Program-made: the position numbers and the translations under genes
In this document: piece after piece, positions 15,701 to 16,313 of the stretch
Layout of the letters: each line of letters opens with the position of its first letter
Numbering within the stretch: position 1 is the first letter of the stretch
Source: Hepatocystis sp. ex Piliocolobus tephrosceles
Taxonomy: Eukaryota; Apicomplexa; Aconoidasida; Haemosporida; Plasmodiidae
Reading direction: 5' to 3'
Length of the DNA: 16,313 nucleotides
Assembly: GCA_902459845.2 (NCBI GenBank)
Contig: CABPSV020000434.1
Location: 1 to 16,313 of the forward strand
The notes under the pieces: model-generated
Seen by the model: the letters and a program-made list of their open reading frames with translations, nothing else
The model's database searches: none
What the model was told of the DNA's origin: nothing

Positions 15701-16313
15701 ACTACACAATAAGATGGAAATTTACCACTTTCTAATGCTTTAAAAAGAAAATTTGGTTCAATTTCTTCTCGTTCTGGTTCATCATGATTTCTTTTATATC
15801 CATCGTTTTTATCAATACTTTCTTTCCAATCTCTATCTGAATTGTTTCCCATTATATTGGGTACATTTTTATCAGAACGATTAATCAAATCATCAGCTAA
15901 GGAACCGGATGAAGAACCAGCTAAGGGATCAAATGAAGAACTATTTATTTTTACCTTTGTTTTATCACTTATATTTTTACTACCACCAGTAATAGTAGTG
16001 CTAATATTATTTTCCCCTTCATTTATTTTTCCTTTTTTAAAAAAAAAATCTAACAAATTAGACAAAACAGAGTTAACATTTATTTTGGTTGGATTTATTT
16101 TGGTTGGATTTATTTTGGTTGGATTTATTTTGGTTGGATTTATTTTGGTTGGATTTATTTTGGTTGGATTTATTTTGGTTGGATTTATTTTGGTTGGATT
16201 TATTTCGGTTGGATTTATTTCGGTTGGATTTATTTCGGTTGGATTTATTTCGGTTGGATTTATTTCGGTTGGATTTATTTTGGTTGAATTTATTTCGGTT
16301 GAATTTATTTTGG
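12754..16313 (-). CDS. CDC48: CDC48/p97-type AAA+ ATPase, apicoplast paralogue (N-terminus outside window)
   Basis: At least 1185 residues are in the window and the 5' end lies beyond it. Residue numbers here count from the TTG codon at 16065, which is not a real start. The N domain is at about 107-265 (TVLLKGKKKKGMLGIARVNN, then IDEYADN and NLRLMHNDLIKIYP). D1 begins at about 345 (ITYEDLGGMKKQL), with Walker A GIPGTGKT at 390-397, Walker B IIFIDE ending E450, and arginine-finger region RRFGRFD at 503-509. D2 begins at about 801 (IPTVTWNDIGGMEEV), with Walker A GPPGCGKT at 848-855, LLTMWFGESEANVRD, Walker B IIFFDE ending E908, and R963/R966. Nucleotide-binding and catalytic residues look intact in both rings. 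About 175 low-complexity residues are inserted at the end of D1, and a pentapeptide array precedes residue 1. The protein ends SLKNM and lacks the acidic p97 tail. Divergence from canonical p97 and a long N-terminal extension fit the apicoplast CDC48 that pulls imported proteins through the periplastid membrane. The targeting leader itself is not visible. No introns are seen. Confidence 0.9.
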   Translation of the reverse strand, partial: KINSTEINSTKINPTEINPTEINPTEINPTEINPTEINPTKINPTKINPTKINPTKINPTKINPTKINPTKINPTKINVNSVLSNLLDFFFKKGKINEGENNISTTITGGSKNISDKTKVKINSSSFDPLAGSSSGSLADDLINRSDKNVPNIMGNNSDRDWKESIDKNDGYKRNHDEPEREEIEPNFLFKALESGKFPSYCVVENIDEYADNFDIYMSASKMKELNIIEGSTVLLKGKKKKGMLGIARVNNKLNKYFVIISNAMKKNLRLMHNDLIKIYPIVNNKKIETVILSPFSDTVNNLTKEEIEKNVVIPYLKNSYKPLYVNSNIYINYKNQKIEFKVLQLVLDEYVFEGGDSSTGSITNLIKGSLKKGEKKKGVETGGVSNLIGSSDEPEQNQYGYVGNDSNFIVADKFLLRENYEEYSDDITYEDLGGMKKQLNKIRELIELPLKYPEIFVSIGISAPKGVLMHGIPGTGKTSIAKAIANESNAHCYIINGPEIMSKHIGESEQKLRKIFKKASENSPCIIFIDEIDSIANKRSKSNNELEKRVVSQLLTLMDGLKKNSNVLVLAATNRPNSIDPALRRFGRFDREIEIPVPDEQGRYEILLTKTKKMKLDTDVNLRKIAKECHGFVGADLAQLCFEAAIQCIKEHIYFLDLEEEDFIAFMELETKDQDNSTVSDIVSGTVSGTVNGTVNGTVNGTVSDTVSGTVSGNSRNNKYIGTNFKEKEKKDEYSTIQGLKSLFKLNIIGKSDTEKREVGTNTSNNRIVNKSSVRSGVTTTATNTATNTATNTATKTATNTATNTTTATTKDSNISRSDQTKRTKMSTNRGTETNSINHNFSKETRRIPTYILNKLTIKAKHFQHALNICNPSSLRERQVQIPTVTWNDIGGMEEVKEQLKETILYPLEYKHLYNKFNSNYNKGILLYGPPGCGKTLLAKAIANECNANFISVKGPELLTMWFGESEANVRDLFDKARAASPCIIFFDEIDSLAKERNNSNNNDAIDRVINQILTEIDGINAKKTIFIIAATNRPDILDKALTRPGRLDKLIYISLPDFKSRCSIFKAILRNTPLSKDVDINEMAKKTEGFSGADITNLCQSAVNEAIKETIQILSQNKKKTKHKQKLGGYKDGTKKIGDTLDPVPALSKKHFDLAFNKARISIQPEDVLKYDQFKEKLSLKNM
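13880..13970 (-). repeat. 12-bp coding repeat (TATN) in the CDC48 insert
   Basis: Six to seven units of GTGGCAGTGTTA (plus strand) encode Thr-Ala-Thr-Asn, with one Lys variant, in the D1-D2 insertion (residues about 700-727 from 16065). The flanks are also Thr-rich. Confidence 0.9.
14169..14282 (-). repeat. 12-bp coding repeat (GTVS/GTVN) in the CDC48 insert
   Basis: Nine units of ACCACTAACAGT-type sequence (plus strand) encode TVSG, TVNG and TVSD tetrapeptides at residues about 597-632 from 16065. This is a second array, unrelated in sequence, inside the same insertion as the TATN array but with the same 12-bp period. Confidence 0.9.
16081..16313 (-). repeat. 15-bp coding array (NPTKI/NPTEI) at the CDC48 N-terminal side
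   Basis: Fifteen full 15-bp units and one partial unit run to the window edge. On the coding strand the unit is AATCCAACCAAAATA. Read N to C the order is a partial unit, NSTEI, NSTKI, five NPTEI, then eight NPTKI, continuing in frame into NVNSVLSNLLDFF of CDC48. No stop interrupts it, so it is part of the protein unless an intron boundary lies within it. Its total length is unknown because it is cut by the window. Confidence 0.93.

Overview
The window looks like nuclear DNA of a malaria parasite (Plasmodium or a close haemosporidian). The evidence is extreme A+T content, very long poly(T)/poly(A) runs and (AT)n tracts, Lys/Asn-rich low-complexity insertions in otherwise recognisable eukaryotic proteins, introns with GTAAGN/GTATAN donors and pyrimidine-AG acceptors, and start codons preceded by A-runs. 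The gene set and order (eL34, Lys-rich protein, USE1-like SNARE, organellar L1, second CDC48 paralogue) agree with what I remember of a block on P. falciparum chromosome 7 (around PF3D7_0710600 to PF3D7_0711000). That match is from memory and was not searched. I cannot name the species.

Layout, left to right. Positions 1-726 hold the 3' part of an unidentified spliced gene on the minus strand: two exons are supported, and the upstream exons and possibly a further 3' exon are unresolved. Positions 727-2454 are AT-rich spacer. Positions 2455-3512 (minus) are a two-exon gene for 60S ribosomal protein eL34, whose intron carries a 17-unit 12-bp minisatellite. Positions 3513-5827 are a 2.3 kb spacer with homopolymers, (AT)32 and one G-rich island. 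Positions 5828-6580 (minus) encode a very Lys-rich hypothetical protein with a histone-H1-tail-like KKVA repeat. Positions 7425-8774 (minus) encode a tail-anchored USE1-like SNARE. It is divergent, across a 1.1 kb shared upstream region (8775-9862), from a plus-strand gene for an organellar, probably mitochondrial, L1 ribosomal protein (9863-11059). A convergent spacer full of minisatellites (11060-12753) follows. The last gene (12754 to beyond 16313, minus) is a CDC48/p97-type double AAA+ ATPase that runs off the right edge. It matches the apicoplast CDC48 paralogue of the symbiont-derived ERAD-like import machinery.

The genes do not form an operon. They are ordinary housekeeping genes of cytosolic translation, ER/Golgi membrane fusion, organellar translation and apicoplast protein import. 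I see no mobile element, CRISPR array, rRNA or tRNA. The unusual content is the repeats: in-frame 12- and 15-bp arrays in the CDC48 gene, several distinct minisatellites in its 3' spacer, helically phased A-tract and 10-bp arrays, and two G-rich tracts with quadruplex potential. No wholly new multi-gene system is evident.
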